Shown in pieces: positions 47,055 to 56,053 of a DNA stretch of 64,000 nt. Made by a program: the position numbers and the translations under genes. The notes beneath the pieces are model-generated. The model ran no database searches, was not told the DNA's origin, and worked only from the letters and a program-made list of their open reading frames with translations. This stretch comes from Bdellovibrionales bacterium GWA1_52_35 (GTDB taxonomy: Bacteria; Bdellovibrionota; UBA1018): assembly GCA_001769805.1 (NCBI GenBank), contig MEPO01000028.1, positions 1 to 64,000 of the forward strand. Reading direction: 5' to 3'. Each line of letters starts with the position of its first letter. Position 1 is the stretch's first letter.

Positions 47055-47789
47055 TTATTCTATCGGCTCGATCACGAGATCGGTATTGCTCGGCAGCCGG
47101 GCATTCTTGAACGGGCTTTCGCCTGTCTGATAGCCGCGAATTCTGGGAAACTTATGGATCACTTCCGAAAGCAGGTTTCCCGCGGTTTTGTTTTCCTTCA
47201 GCTCCATCGGGATTTCGAGCAACATGCCTGAGACCGGGGGCCGAATTCCTTTTGCCAGCACCTTGGCTTGCTGGCTGTCGTCTAAAATTTCGAATCTGAA
47301 ATAACCCTGGAAAACACTTTGAAGTCGTTGCTCCAGACGGCTGCTCTTCTTAATTTTCTCCATGTGCCGGAAGGCCTGATTCCTCAAATATTCGGACCTC
47401 GGTGCAGGAAGGGGGAAATTTGCATGAAGCTTGAAGTCCTGATCGATCGTGAGCTGATCGTGGACTTCGCCTTTTTCTTCGGAAGTCGCGGTAATCAGAA
47501 GCCGGCTGCCGGATTCCTGCACGTTCAATGCGATGGAGTCGGCGACGGTAGCTGGAATCACATAGCCGACGCGGTTTAATAGTTTTGTGAAGTGCCCGTG
47601 GGATTTCTTGAATTCGTGTTGAGCCGAGACCAACTGGTCGAGAGCCTCGATCAATTCGATTTTCAAACTGAGATTTTCGGCTGCGGGAGTGCGGTCCTGG
47701 TTCTGGGGAAGGTCTCGTGTGTCGGTCCATCGTACGACGACCGTCAGGAGGAGTGTGAAAATGCTGAGAAAAATATATCTTCGTAACAT
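47055..47789 (-). CDS. Single-membrane-span protein of unknown function, with a pilin-like look
   Basis: The 244-residue protein has one N-terminal membrane helix (RRYIFLSIFTLLLTVVVRW). Past it, ALDQLVSAQHEFKKSHGHFTKLLNRVG resembles the first soluble segment of type IV pilin-like proteins, but no prepilin peptidase site is seen. The middle has beta-strands (LLITATSEEKGEVHDQL) and a conserved-looking stretch FKNARLPSNTDLVIEPIE at the end. Its start codon lies inside the first of several ATTCCGG repeats. Confidence 0.55.
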   Translation of the reverse strand: MLRRYIFLSIFTLLLTVVVRWTDTRDLPQNQDRTPAAENLSLKIELIEALDQLVSAQHEFKKSHGHFTKLLNRVGYVIPATVADSIALNVQESGSRLLITATSEEKGEVHDQLTIDQDFKLHANFPLPAPRSEYLRNQAFRHMEKIKKSSRLEQRLQSVFQGYFRFEILDDSQQAKVLAKGIRPPVSGMLLEIPMELKENKTAGNLLSEVIHKFPRIRGYQTGESPFKNARLPSNTDLVIEPIE

Positions 47790-47875
47790 TCCGGGTATTC
47801 CGGTTTTAATTGAATTGCAAAGATAGTGCCGGAATTTTTAACAAAGTTAAAAAATATTTCATTATAATTCCGGGT
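47788..47875. repeat. Cluster of ATTCCGG repeats with nested inverted repeats
   Basis: ATTCCGGGT occurs at 47788-47796 and 47867-47875, ATTCCGG at 47797-47803, and the inverse CCGGAAT at 47829-47835. CCGGAATT (47829) and AATTCCGG (47866-47873) form an inverted repeat. Inside it, TTTAAC-AAA-GTTAAA forms another. The cluster lies between divergent genes and is a candidate regulator-binding region. Confidence 0.5.
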
Positions 47876-47923
47876 GTTTACAGAGTGCCTGATTAATTAA
47901 CTCTGGATTGACTTACTACCGCC

Positions 47924-47938
47924 TTTGACAGTGTCAAA
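47924..47938. promoter_or_regulatory. Palindrome TTTGACA-G-TGTCAAA
   Basis: A perfect 7-base inverted repeat around a single G, 42 bases upstream of ATG 47980. It overlaps a TTGACA hexamer that could be a -35 element, so it may be an operator. Confidence 0.45.
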
Positions 47939-47979
47939 AGCTTAGACATTCGCAAGGTTTGCGTTAAGGAAGAGAGACG

Positions 47980-49599
47980 ATGAAAAATTACGTTTTGAGT
48001 ATCTCAATCTTGTTTATGTTCCTGGGTTTTGTCGGAGAGGTTCATGCTGCCAATCCCGTTTACCCCAATCGACCAAAACTGATTCTCACGCTGGTGATCG
48101 ATCAGTTCAGGGCGGATTATTTGACTCGGTTTGAAAGCCGTTTTCTTCCTTCAAAGGGGCCCCGGGGAGTGGGTGGGTTCCGCTATCTCATGAACGAAGG
48201 CGCTTATTATCCCTTTGGTCAATACGACATTCTCCACAGCATGACGGGGCCAGGGCATGCCACGATCCTGACTGGTGCCTACCCTTACAAAAATGGTATC
48301 CCGATGAATTATTGGTTTGATCGGGAGAAGCAGGTCAAAACGTATTGTACCGAGGGAGGTTCTCCTCAGAACCTGCTGGCAACCACGGTGGGAGACGAGT
48401 TGAAGAACGCGGGGTTGCCGTCGCGAGTGGTTTCTTTCGCCCTGAAGGATCGGGCAGCCATTCTGATGGGCGGACATCGTGCGGATCTGGCTTTCTGGTT
48501 CGACAATAAGGGTCCGGGCTGGACATCCAGCAGCTTTTATCAGGACGGTGCTCTTCCTGCATGGCTCGTGAAGCTGAATCGGGAAATCCAGGTTCGAAAA
48601 GGTGAAAAGTATATTTGGAATGTATCGGGAAAGCCCACCGGTTACTCAGCGGATGATGCAATTGCGTATCAGCCGAAAGTCCCCTCTCTGGGTAAGGGTT
48701 TTCCGCATGAGGCGCTCTTCGGTTCCCGTGAGTCTTTCGCGATGCCGCTCGGTCTTGACCTGATCGAAACGGCGGCGGAGCGGGTGATCACTGCAATGGG
48801 GCTTGGCAAGGGCAAGTCAACGGACCTGCTGGCGATCAGCTTTTCAAATCACGATTATATGGGGCATGCCTTTGGTCCGAATAGTCTCGAGATGGAAGAG
48901 ATGACAGTTGCTGAAGACCGGGTGATTTCGAAACTCCTGAATTTCGTGCAGAAGAATGTTCCCGGCGGACTCAAGGATGTCCTGATCGTGCTGACTGCCG
49001 ACCATGGCGCCCCGCTCAGTCCCGAGTGGATGAAGGCTCATAAAATGGATGCAGGACGGATTCAGGAGAAGGCACTTGCCGAAAAGGTGAATCAACGTCT
49101 GAACGACAAATTCGGCAAGCCGGATTCCGGTGACTGGGTTTCCTTTGTCTATGATCTCGAAATCTATCTGAACCACCACCTGATCAGGGATAAGAAACTG
49201 GATCGGGCGCGCGTTCAGGCAGAGGCCAAAACGGCGCTGCTCGGGACCCCGGGGCTCGCCTTTGTTTTCACGGAGGCGGAGTACTATGAACGCAAACTTC
49301 CACCCGTCATGCATGAGCGACAGGCGTTAAAGACCTACTTTCCGGCAAGAAGTGGCGATCTGGTTCTGATCGCCAGGCCTTACTGGGTTCCCCAGACGGA
49401 TGACGCCATTGAGCACGTGACTGGATATAATTATGATCGAACTGTCCCCGTTATTTTTGCGGGGCCTAGTATCCGGGCTGGGATTTATCCGAAGCTGATT
49501 GAAGTCGTGGATATCGCACCGACGCTTTCTTTCGTGAGTGGAATTCTAATGCCGAGTGTTTCTGAGGGGCGGGTGCTCTCAGAGGTTCTGAAATATTGA
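47980..49599 (+). CDS. Alkaline phosphatase family protein (PafA-like)
   Basis: The 539-residue protein has a signal peptide (YVLSISILFMFLGFVGEVHA). It belongs to the type I phosphodiesterase/alkaline phosphatase superfamily: metal ligand Asp41 in LTLVIDQFRADYL, and nucleophile Thr89 in HSMTGPGHATILTG. Further metal sites are in SFSNHDYMGHAFGP and VLTADHGAPLSP. This is the PafA-like pattern of calcium- or zinc-dependent phosphomonoesterases. It would release phosphate in the periplasm. GGAAGAG precedes the ATG. A palindrome stands upstream. Confidence 0.9.
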   Translation: MKNYVLSISILFMFLGFVGEVHAANPVYPNRPKLILTLVIDQFRADYLTRFESRFLPSKGPRGVGGFRYLMNEGAYYPFGQYDILHSMTGPGHATILTGAYPYKNGIPMNYWFDREKQVKTYCTEGGSPQNLLATTVGDELKNAGLPSRVVSFALKDRAAILMGGHRADLAFWFDNKGPGWTSSSFYQDGALPAWLVKLNREIQVRKGEKYIWNVSGKPTGYSADDAIAYQPKVPSLGKGFPHEALFGSRESFAMPLGLDLIETAAERVITAMGLGKGKSTDLLAISFSNHDYMGHAFGPNSLEMEEMTVAEDRVISKLLNFVQKNVPGGLKDVLIVLTADHGAPLSPEWMKAHKMDAGRIQEKALAEKVNQRLNDKFGKPDSGDWVSFVYDLEIYLNHHLIRDKKLDRARVQAEAKTALLGTPGLAFVFTEAEYYERKLPPVMHERQALKTYFPARSGDLVLIARPYWVPQTDDAIEHVTGYNYDRTVPVIFAGPSIRAGIYPKLIEVVDIAPTLSFVSGILMPSVSEGRVLSEVLKY

Positions 49600-49688
49600 T
49601 GCAAAGCGCTATATTCAATGTTTTTCCGGGAAGTCGTTTCATAATTGGGGTGTTTTGAGCTATATCTTTCCACCGGAAGGGCCGATGC

Positions 49689-52448
49689 GTGGAACCGTTC
49701 AGTTACCTCAATAATACCAATGCAGCTTACATAGACGAACTTCATTCGAGTTACCTCAATGATCCGGAATCTGTGGATTCGAGCTGGAAGTATTTCTTTC
49801 AGGGAATTGAGCTGGGCCTGAGTGGTGCCGCAGCGGTTTCGGTCGAGGTGGATTTCAGCTCTGAAGTGAAAGTCGCGGACCTGATCAATGCTTATCGGGA
49901 CCTTGGGCGCCTCGTCGCCGACCTTGATCCGTTGAGTCCTCCTCCTGCAGGGCATCCCTTGCTGGAGCTGTCCCGTTTTGAATTATCGGAAGCGGATTTG
50001 GATCGTGAATTCACAGCTGCCCGGCTGCTGGGAATGGAGCGGGCTCCTCTTTGGAAAATTCTCGAGCGCTTGCGCGAAACCTACTGTGCTTCGGTTGGCG
50101 TGGAGTTTACTCATATTCATAATTTCGCCGAGCGGAGCTGGCTGCAGGAGAGAATGGAGGGGGCGCGAAACCGTATGGCATTACCGGTTGAGACCCGGAA
50201 GTTTATTTACGAGAGACTTGCCCGCAGTGAAGGTTTTGAGCGGTTCCTTCATACGCGTTATGTCGCGCAGAAGAGATTTTCGCTGGAAGGCGGCGAGGCT
50301 GTGATTACCGCGTTGGATTGCATGATCGAGGTGGCGGGCCAACTCGGTGCCGAGCAGGTCGTGTTCGGGATGGCTCATCGGGGGCGGCTGAATGTCCTCG
50401 CAAATATTTTCGGGAAAAGACCTGAATACATTTTCACCGAATTCGAGGGCAATTACAGCGTGGACTCCTCGGCAGGTGAGGGTGATGTGAAATACCATCT
50501 GGGGTATTCGGCGGATTTCGCGACCCGGCAGGGGAAAAAGCTGCATCTCACCCTGGTTTCGAATCCGAGTCATCTGGAATTTGTGAATCCGGTCATCGAG
50601 GGGATCGCGCGAGCCAAGCAGGATCTGCTTGGAGACCAGGCACGTACCCGGGTGATTCCGGTGGCGATTCATGGAGATGCTGCCTTCGCGGGACAGGGAG
50701 TCTGTTACGAAACTCTGAACCTGGCCCAGCTGGACGGATATTCCAGTGGTGGCACGCTTCACCTCGTGATCAATAATCAAATTGGTTTCACGGCCTCACC
50801 CAAGGAGAGTCGCTCGACGACCTACGCAACTGATCTGGCGAAGATGCTCGAAGTACCGATTTTTCATGTCAATGGGGACGATCCCGAGGCCGTTTGGTAT
50901 GTTGCCCGGCTTTGTGCGGAATACCGGCAGAAATTCAACAAAGACGTATTCATTGATCTGCTTTGTTACAGACGCCATGGTCATAACGAAGGTGATGAGC
51001 CATCGTTCACGCAGCCGGCACTTTATTCAAAGGTTAAAGCCCATCCGGGTACCCGCCAGATTTATGGGAACCGGTTGTTGGGTGAGGGTGTGTTTTCGCG
51101 CGAGGAGTTACAGGCTGTTTCGGATGCGCTGACGGAGAGGTACACGCAAGCTCAAGGGATCGCCAGAGCGGAGGCTCCGCATCCACCCATTTCCGCTTTT
51201 GAGGGGGAGTGGAAGGGGTTCCGCGCCACGAGCCAAAAGGAAGGCGACCCTGATCTTTTCAAACCGGTCAAGACTTCGGTTTCCGTACGCGAGCTTCTGA
51301 AGTATTCTGAAAAGCTCAACAGGATTCCTGAAAATTTCAAGTTACATCCCAAGCTACAGCGTTTTTTTGAAACCCGCCTGCGGACAGTTCAGGACGGCAA
51401 AAATATCGATTGGGGCAATGGTGAGGTCCTGGCCTATGCCACTCTTCTTATGGAGGGGCATCGCGTACGCCTTTCGGGTCAGGATGCCGGCCGCGGAACT
51501 TTCACTCATCGGCACGCAGTTCTTCATGACGTGGAGACAGGCGAAAAGTATCTTCCTCTGAATCACCTTTCAAATACTCAGGCACGGTTTGAGGCGTACA
51601 ACAGTCATCTTTCTGAAGCCGGTGTTCTGGGTTTCGAGCATGGCTATTCGCTGGCGGATCCCCAGAGCCTGGTGATCTGGGAGGCGCAGTTCGGCGACTT
51701 TGCCAACAGTGCACAGGTGATCATTGATCAGTTTATCTCGTCCTCCGAATCCAAATGGCTGCGCTATTCCGGACTGGTTTTGCTCCTGCCTCATGGAATG
51801 GAGGGACAGGGGCCTGAGCATTCCAGCGCAAGACTAGAGCGATTCCTTCAACTCTGTGGCAAAAACAACCTGATTGTCAGTAATCTGACCACGCCGGCCC
51901 AGCTCTTTCATGCTCTGCGAAGACAGCTTGCTCGGGATTTCCGGAAGCCACTGGTGATCGCTTCACCCAAAAGTCTATTGAGAAATGCCAAAGCGGTTTC
52001 CACTATCGAGGAATTTGCTGAGGGAAGTTTCCAGGAAGTGCTGGATGACACCACGGTGGATAAGTTCGCAGTGAAGAAGATCCTGCTTTGTTCCGGGAAA
52101 ATTTATTACGATCTTCTGCTGGAACGGGATGTGCGAGAGCTCAAGACCCTGGCCATCATCAGAATAGAGCAGCTTTATCCCTGGCCCGTCCAGAAGCTGG
52201 CTCAAATTCTCAAAAAGTATTCCAAAGCCCGGCAGGCAGTCTGGGTTCAGGAAGAACCGAGGAACATGGGGGCCTGGAGTTACGTATTCGGTGTCTGGTC
52301 CGGCGGTTTGTCGGACTTTTCCGAAAAGGTGGATGGACTCAGGTTGGGGTATGTTGGACGAGAGATTGGTGCGGCTCCGGCAGTCGGATCCGCCAAGCTT
52401 CACGAGCGAGAGCAGAAGGCACTCCTGGATGGAGCAATGCAGTTGTGA
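49689..52448 (+). CDS. sucA: 2-oxoglutarate dehydrogenase E1 component
   Basis: This is the thiamine-dependent decarboxylase of the TCA-cycle 2-oxoglutarate dehydrogenase complex. The protein has 919 residues (E. coli SucA 933) from GTG 49689, with GGAAGGG upstream. The N-terminal motif SYLNNTNAAYIDELHSSYLN binds E2. The core includes VVFGMAHRGRLNVLANIF, HGDAAFAGQGVCYETLN, NNQIGFTASP and CYRRHGHNEGDEPSFTQP. The C-terminal EEPRNMGAWSYV is usual for the family. It is followed at 24 bases by E2 and then E3, so the whole complex is one operon. Confidence 0.97.
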   Translation: MEPFSYLNNTNAAYIDELHSSYLNDPESVDSSWKYFFQGIELGLSGAAAVSVEVDFSSEVKVADLINAYRDLGRLVADLDPLSPPPAGHPLLELSRFELSEADLDREFTAARLLGMERAPLWKILERLRETYCASVGVEFTHIHNFAERSWLQERMEGARNRMALPVETRKFIYERLARSEGFERFLHTRYVAQKRFSLEGGEAVITALDCMIEVAGQLGAEQVVFGMAHRGRLNVLANIFGKRPEYIFTEFEGNYSVDSSAGEGDVKYHLGYSADFATRQGKKLHLTLVSNPSHLEFVNPVIEGIARAKQDLLGDQARTRVIPVAIHGDAAFAGQGVCYETLNLAQLDGYSSGGTLHLVINNQIGFTASPKESRSTTYATDLAKMLEVPIFHVNGDDPEAVWYVARLCAEYRQKFNKDVFIDLLCYRRHGHNEGDEPSFTQPALYSKVKAHPGTRQIYGNRLLGEGVFSREELQAVSDALTERYTQAQGIARAEAPHPPISAFEGEWKGFRATSQKEGDPDLFKPVKTSVSVRELLKYSEKLNRIPENFKLHPKLQRFFETRLRTVQDGKNIDWGNGEVLAYATLLMEGHRVRLSGQDAGRGTFTHRHAVLHDVETGEKYLPLNHLSNTQARFEAYNSHLSEAGVLGFEHGYSLADPQSLVIWEAQFGDFANSAQVIIDQFISSSESKWLRYSGLVLLLPHGMEGQGPEHSSARLERFLQLCGKNNLIVSNLTTPAQLFHALRRQLARDFRKPLVIASPKSLLRNAKAVSTIEEFAEGSFQEVLDDTTVDKFAVKKILLCSGKIYYDLLLERDVRELKTLAIIRIEQLYPWPVQKLAQILKKYSKARQAVWVQEEPRNMGAWSYVFGVWSGGLSDFSEKVDGLRLGYVGREIGAAPAVGSAKLHEREQKALLDGAMQL

Positions 52449-52472
52449 TGCAAAAATGGAGAACCACGAATC

Positions 52473-53609
52473 ATGAAACATAATATTCTGGCGCCCAACG
52501 TGGGTGAGTCGATCGTGGAAGTCAGTATTTTGAAATGGACCAAGCAAGAGGGACAGGCTGTCAGAGCCGGGGAACTTCTGCTTGAAGTCGAATCTGACAA
52601 GGCGACCGTCGAGATTGTCGCTGAGCATTCGGGCGCTTTGACGATCTTGAGAGCTCCGGGCGAGAGGATCCAGATCGGGGCCGTGATCGGCGTCATCGAT
52701 GATCAGGTGGTGGGAAAGGAGTCCGCAAAAACCGATTCAACCGCGCCGCTCAGTCCTGCGGTGAAGAAGCTCGTTCAGGAGCGTGGAATCGATCCTGCAT
52801 CTATTCCAGGCTCCGGTCGGGGGGGGCGCGTGACAAAGGGAGATGTATTGCAAATGGAGGCTGCTGCGGCTCCAAAAGCGGGTGTCACCCTGAAGCCGGC
52901 CGCAGTAAAACCAGGTGAGCGCCGTGCGCCGATGTCACTTCTTAGACAAAAAATTGCGGAACGGCTGGTTCAGGCCCAGCATGCAGCGGCCATCCTGACG
53001 ACCTTCAATGAAGTGGATATGACGGCGATTCAGAAATTGAGAGCTGAACACAAGGAAGCTTTCAAGGCCAGGCACGGAGTTTCGCTGGGTTTCATGTCTT
53101 TCTTCACTCGTGGGGCTGTCGAAGCACTCAAGAAGCTTCCGGAGATCAATTCGTCAATCGATGGCACGGATGTGGTTTATCATGATTACCAGGACATCGG
53201 GATTGCGGTGGGAACGGAACGTGGACTGGTTGTTCCGGTGATCAAAGATGCGGGTCAGCTTGGCTTTGTCGCGCTTGAAAAAAAGATCGCTGAGTACGGG
53301 ACCAGGGCCCGTGACAGCAAGCTTTCGATCGCGGAACTGACGGGGGGAACATTCACGATTTCAAACGGGGGTGTTTATGGATCGCTGCTTTCCACTCCGA
53401 TCCTGAATCCTCCCCAGAGCGCGATTCTTGGGATGCACAAGATTCAGGAGCGTCCCATTGCTGTAAACGGCAAAGTGGAGATTCGACCGATGATGTATCT
53501 CGCCCTTTCTTATGATCATCGCCTGATCGATGGCAAAGGTGCGGTTACGTTCCTGATCACCCTGAAAGACTATCTCGAAAACCCAGAAAAACTCGGATTG
53601 GAGTATTGA
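52473..53609 (+). CDS. sucB: 2-oxoglutarate dehydrogenase E2 (dihydrolipoamide succinyltransferase)
   Basis: The 378-residue protein has a lipoyl domain with Lys43 in [10 protein letters not shown], a peripheral-subunit-binding domain ([20 protein letters not shown]), and a catalytic domain with the active-site His in [15 protein letters not shown]. The linkers are short and Ala/Pro/Lys-rich. It transfers the succinyl group to CoA and forms the core of the complex. Stop TGA at 53609 is one base before the lpd start, so the genes are coupled. Confidence 0.96.
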   Translation: MKHNILAPNVGESIVEVSILKWTKQEGQAVRAGELLLEVESDKATVEIVAEHSGALTILRAPGERIQIGAVIGVIDDQVVGKESAKTDSTAPLSPAVKKLVQERGIDPASIPGSGRGGRVTKGDVLQMEAAAAPKAGVTLKPAAVKPGERRAPMSLLRQKIAERLVQAQHAAAILTTFNEVDMTAIQKLRAEHKEAFKARHGVSLGFMSFFTRGAVEALKKLPEINSSIDGTDVVYHDYQDIGIAVGTERGLVVPVIKDAGQLGFVALEKKIAEYGTRARDSKLSIAELTGGTFTISNGGVYGSLLSTPILNPPQSAILGMHKIQERPIAVNGKVEIRPMMYLALSYDHRLIDGKGAVTFLITLKDYLENPEKLGLEY

Positions 53610-53610
53610 C

Positions 53611-55032
53611 ATGGCAACTGAACAATTTGATCTGATTATTATCGGTGGCGGACCTGGTGGATACGTTGGCGCGATCCGGGCGGGACAGCTTGGCTTGAAA
53701 ACAGCTTGTGTCGAAAAAAGAAAAGCACTCGGTGGAACCTGTCTGAATATCGGCTGCATTCCGTCCAAAGCCCTTTTGGAGTCGAGTGAGCATTTTCACC
53801 ATGCACGCACCAAGTTCCAGAAGCACGGGATTTTGGTTTCGGACGTGAAAATTGATTTGCCGCAGATGATGAAGCGCAAGGACGCTGTCGTGCGCCAGCT
53901 GACGAATGGGATCGGCGGACTCTTCAAGAAGAACGGCGTTGAAAACGTGAATGGAAAAGCAGAACTGGTTTCAGTCACCGGTGAGCAAAAGCAGGTCCGG
54001 GTGGAGCTGGAAGGCGGCACGGTGCGGATGCTTCAGGCTCCCAGGGTGATGCTTGCAACCGGGAGTGAGCCCGTGAATCTGCCGTTCATTCCTTTTGATG
54101 GCAAACGTGTGCTCAGTTCGACTGAAGCGCTTTCCATTCCGGAAGTCCCCAAGCATCTCGTTGTCATCGGCGGAGGCGTCATTGGTCTGGAGCTGGGGTC
54201 CGTCTGGCTTCGCCTCGGAGCGAAAGTCACGGTTGTCGAATTCATGGATCGCATAGTCCCGTTTGCTGATCCGCAGGTCGGAGCGGAGCTGCACAAAGCC
54301 CTGTCGAAGCAGGGAATGGAATTCAAGCTGGCGACCAAATGTCTTGGATCCAAGTCGCAGCCGAATGGCTTGCTGGTCGAGGTGGAAGAGCTTGCTTCCG
54401 GTACAAAGTCACAGATCGAATGTGATTATGTTCTGGTGGCCACCGGTCGCAAGCCGTACTCGGAGGGGCTCGGTCTTGAAAAGCTCGGCATCAAAAAAGA
54501 CAAAGCAGGACGTGTTGAGGTCGATGCTCATTATCAGACGGACGTACCGGGTTTGTATGCTGTGGGGGATTTGATTGTTGGACCGATGCTTGCCCATAAA
54601 GCTGAAGAAGAGGGAATTGCGGCAGTTGAGTTGATGGCGGGTCAGGCCGGGCATGTGAATTACAATGCAATCCCGAGCGTCGTTTACACTTCTCCTGAAT
54701 TGGCTTCAGTCGGAGCAACGGAGGATGAGCTCAAGGCCAAGGGTGTGCAGTTCAAGACCGGATCCTTTCCGTTTACGGCTAATGGGCGCGCGAAGTGCAT
54801 GGAGGACACGGAGGGCTTGGTCAAAATCATCGCCGATTCCAAAACTGACCGTGTGCTCGGTGTTCACATGGTGGGGCCACGGGTCAGTGAGTTGATTGCA
54901 GAAGCGGTTTCGGTGATCGAGTTCGGCGGCAGCGCTGAAGATATCGCCCGCACCTGTCATGCGCACCCCACTCTCGCGGAGGTCGTGAAGGAAGCGGCAA
55001 TGGCAGTCGATAAACGAGCTATTCATATGTGA
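53611..55032 (+). CDS. lpdA: Dihydrolipoyl dehydrogenase (E3)
   Basis: The 473-residue flavoprotein reoxidises the lipoyl group and makes NADH. It has the FAD-binding motif IIGGGPGGYVGAIRAGQLG, the redox-active disulfide GGTCLNIGCIPSK, an NAD-binding motif (VVIGGGVIGLELGSVW), and the C-terminal His-Glu motif in HAHPTLAEVVKEAA. The family's length is normal. As the only E3 in the window it serves 2-oxoglutarate dehydrogenase and perhaps also other complexes. Confidence 0.97.
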   Translation: MATEQFDLIIIGGGPGGYVGAIRAGQLGLKTACVEKRKALGGTCLNIGCIPSKALLESSEHFHHARTKFQKHGILVSDVKIDLPQMMKRKDAVVRQLTNGIGGLFKKNGVENVNGKAELVSVTGEQKQVRVELEGGTVRMLQAPRVMLATGSEPVNLPFIPFDGKRVLSSTEALSIPEVPKHLVVIGGGVIGLELGSVWLRLGAKVTVVEFMDRIVPFADPQVGAELHKALSKQGMEFKLATKCLGSKSQPNGLLVEVEELASGTKSQIECDYVLVATGRKPYSEGLGLEKLGIKKDKAGRVEVDAHYQTDVPGLYAVGDLIVGPMLAHKAEEEGIAAVELMAGQAGHVNYNAIPSVVYTSPELASVGATEDELKAKGVQFKTGSFPFTANGRAKCMEDTEGLVKIIADSKTDRVLGVHMVGPRVSELIAEAVSVIEFGGSAEDIARTCHAHPTLAEVVKEAAMAVDKRAIHM

Positions 55033-55093
55033 GTCAGGGCGGTGGGTGCTAACTCCGGTTTGCATTTAAACGTCGAATAACTGACCTAAACCC

Positions 55094-55122
55094 TCTAATA
55101 CACTGGGGATTAAAGTATTAGA
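55094..55122. promoter_or_regulatory. Perfect 8-base inverted repeat, operator-like
   Basis: TCTAATAC (55094-55101) and GTATTAGA (55115-55122) are exact inverse copies with a 13-base spacer, so the half-sites lie 21 bases apart, two helical turns. The repeat stands 32 bases before the lipoprotein at 55154. No T run follows, which argues against a terminator for lpdA. Confidence 0.5.
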
Positions 55123-55153
55123 CAAAGTTAAATATGTTAATTAATATTAATGC

Positions 55154-56047
55154 ATGAGCAATCGCTGCATTCATATTAATAAAGCAAGTGGAATAGCCTT
55201 GGTTCTATGCCTGGTTTTCGCAGGTGGATGTTCAAAAAAGAATGTTCCAAAGGACCAAGAAGCAGTTTCACCTTCAGGCGCAGCAGTTCAGCAGGATGCT
55301 CAGCCATCCATTCAGCCTTCTGCTCCGTCATTGGCTACCGAGAGTGTAGTTCCTGTTCAGGGAAGTGGGGCGGCACCAGCTGCTCCCGCAGTCCCCGGTG
55401 CAAAGCCCGGTGCACCAGCGGCACCTCTGATCGCTCCAGGAATACCGGTAGCTCCAGGTCTGCCGGGTGCTCCGGCTGTTGCACCGATTCCGTCGGGAAC
55501 ACCGAAAGCTGCTGCCGAGGTCAAGAAAGAGCCTGAGCCAGAGTGCTTCAGCATCGCCTTCCGCCATAAAAAAGTGGGCGGTCACTCCAGCAATGAAGAT
55601 TGCTCCCATCATAAGAACCTGCTTCGCCTCAAACATAAGAATGTCAATCCGGCGGCGATCTGCGTTCGTGTGAATGCCCGTCCCGTAGCCTTCAAGCAGG
55701 TCAAGGGTGCAGCGAGTGATCTGCTGATCGGTTCGATCGCAGGTCCGGAAGCAAAGATTCTGGTTAGCTATTGCGTTAACAAGGCCCGCTGCAATGACGA
55801 ATGCAAAGTTCCCAGGGACGAATTCATGGATGCGATTGGCGGAAGTGAAGAAGAATCAGCCAAAGCCGGCAAATGGGATTCTGGCGATGCAAACGCCCGT
55901 GATGTCGCTTCCGCTAAGATGGATGCCGAAATTCGCAAAGAGATGGCCGATATTGATGCCGAAGAAGATGTATTCGCCGATTGGATTGGCGATGCAGAAA
56001 CCGTTTTGGTTTGTCAGCTGAAGGCTAAACCCAAGGCGAAGCACTGA
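55154..56047 (+). CDS. Pro/Ala-rich lipoprotein of unknown function
   Basis: The 297-residue protein has a lipoprotein signal (SGIALVLCLVFAGGCSKK, lipobox AGGC). Residues about 40-130 are a flexible Pro/Ala/Gly linker (GAAPAAPAVPGAKPGAPAAP), long enough to reach across the peptidoglycan. A folded C-terminal domain has several Cys (PECFSIAF, NEDCSHH, AICVRV, SYCVNKARCNDEC). The end is acidic. No family is recognised. It heads a run with a VWA lipoprotein and the TolQ/TolR-like genes, 6 bases before the next gene. Confidence 0.7.
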   Translation: MSNRCIHINKASGIALVLCLVFAGGCSKKNVPKDQEAVSPSGAAVQQDAQPSIQPSAPSLATESVVPVQGSGAAPAAPAVPGAKPGAPAAPLIAPGIPVAPGLPGAPAVAPIPSGTPKAAAEVKKEPEPECFSIAFRHKKVGGHSSNEDCSHHKNLLRLKHKNVNPAAICVRVNARPVAFKQVKGAASDLLIGSIAGPEAKILVSYCVNKARCNDECKVPRDEFMDAIGGSEEESAKAGKWDSGDANARDVASAKMDAEIRKEMADIDAEEDVFADWIGDAETVLVCQLKAKPKAKH

Positions 56048-56053
56048 GGAGTT

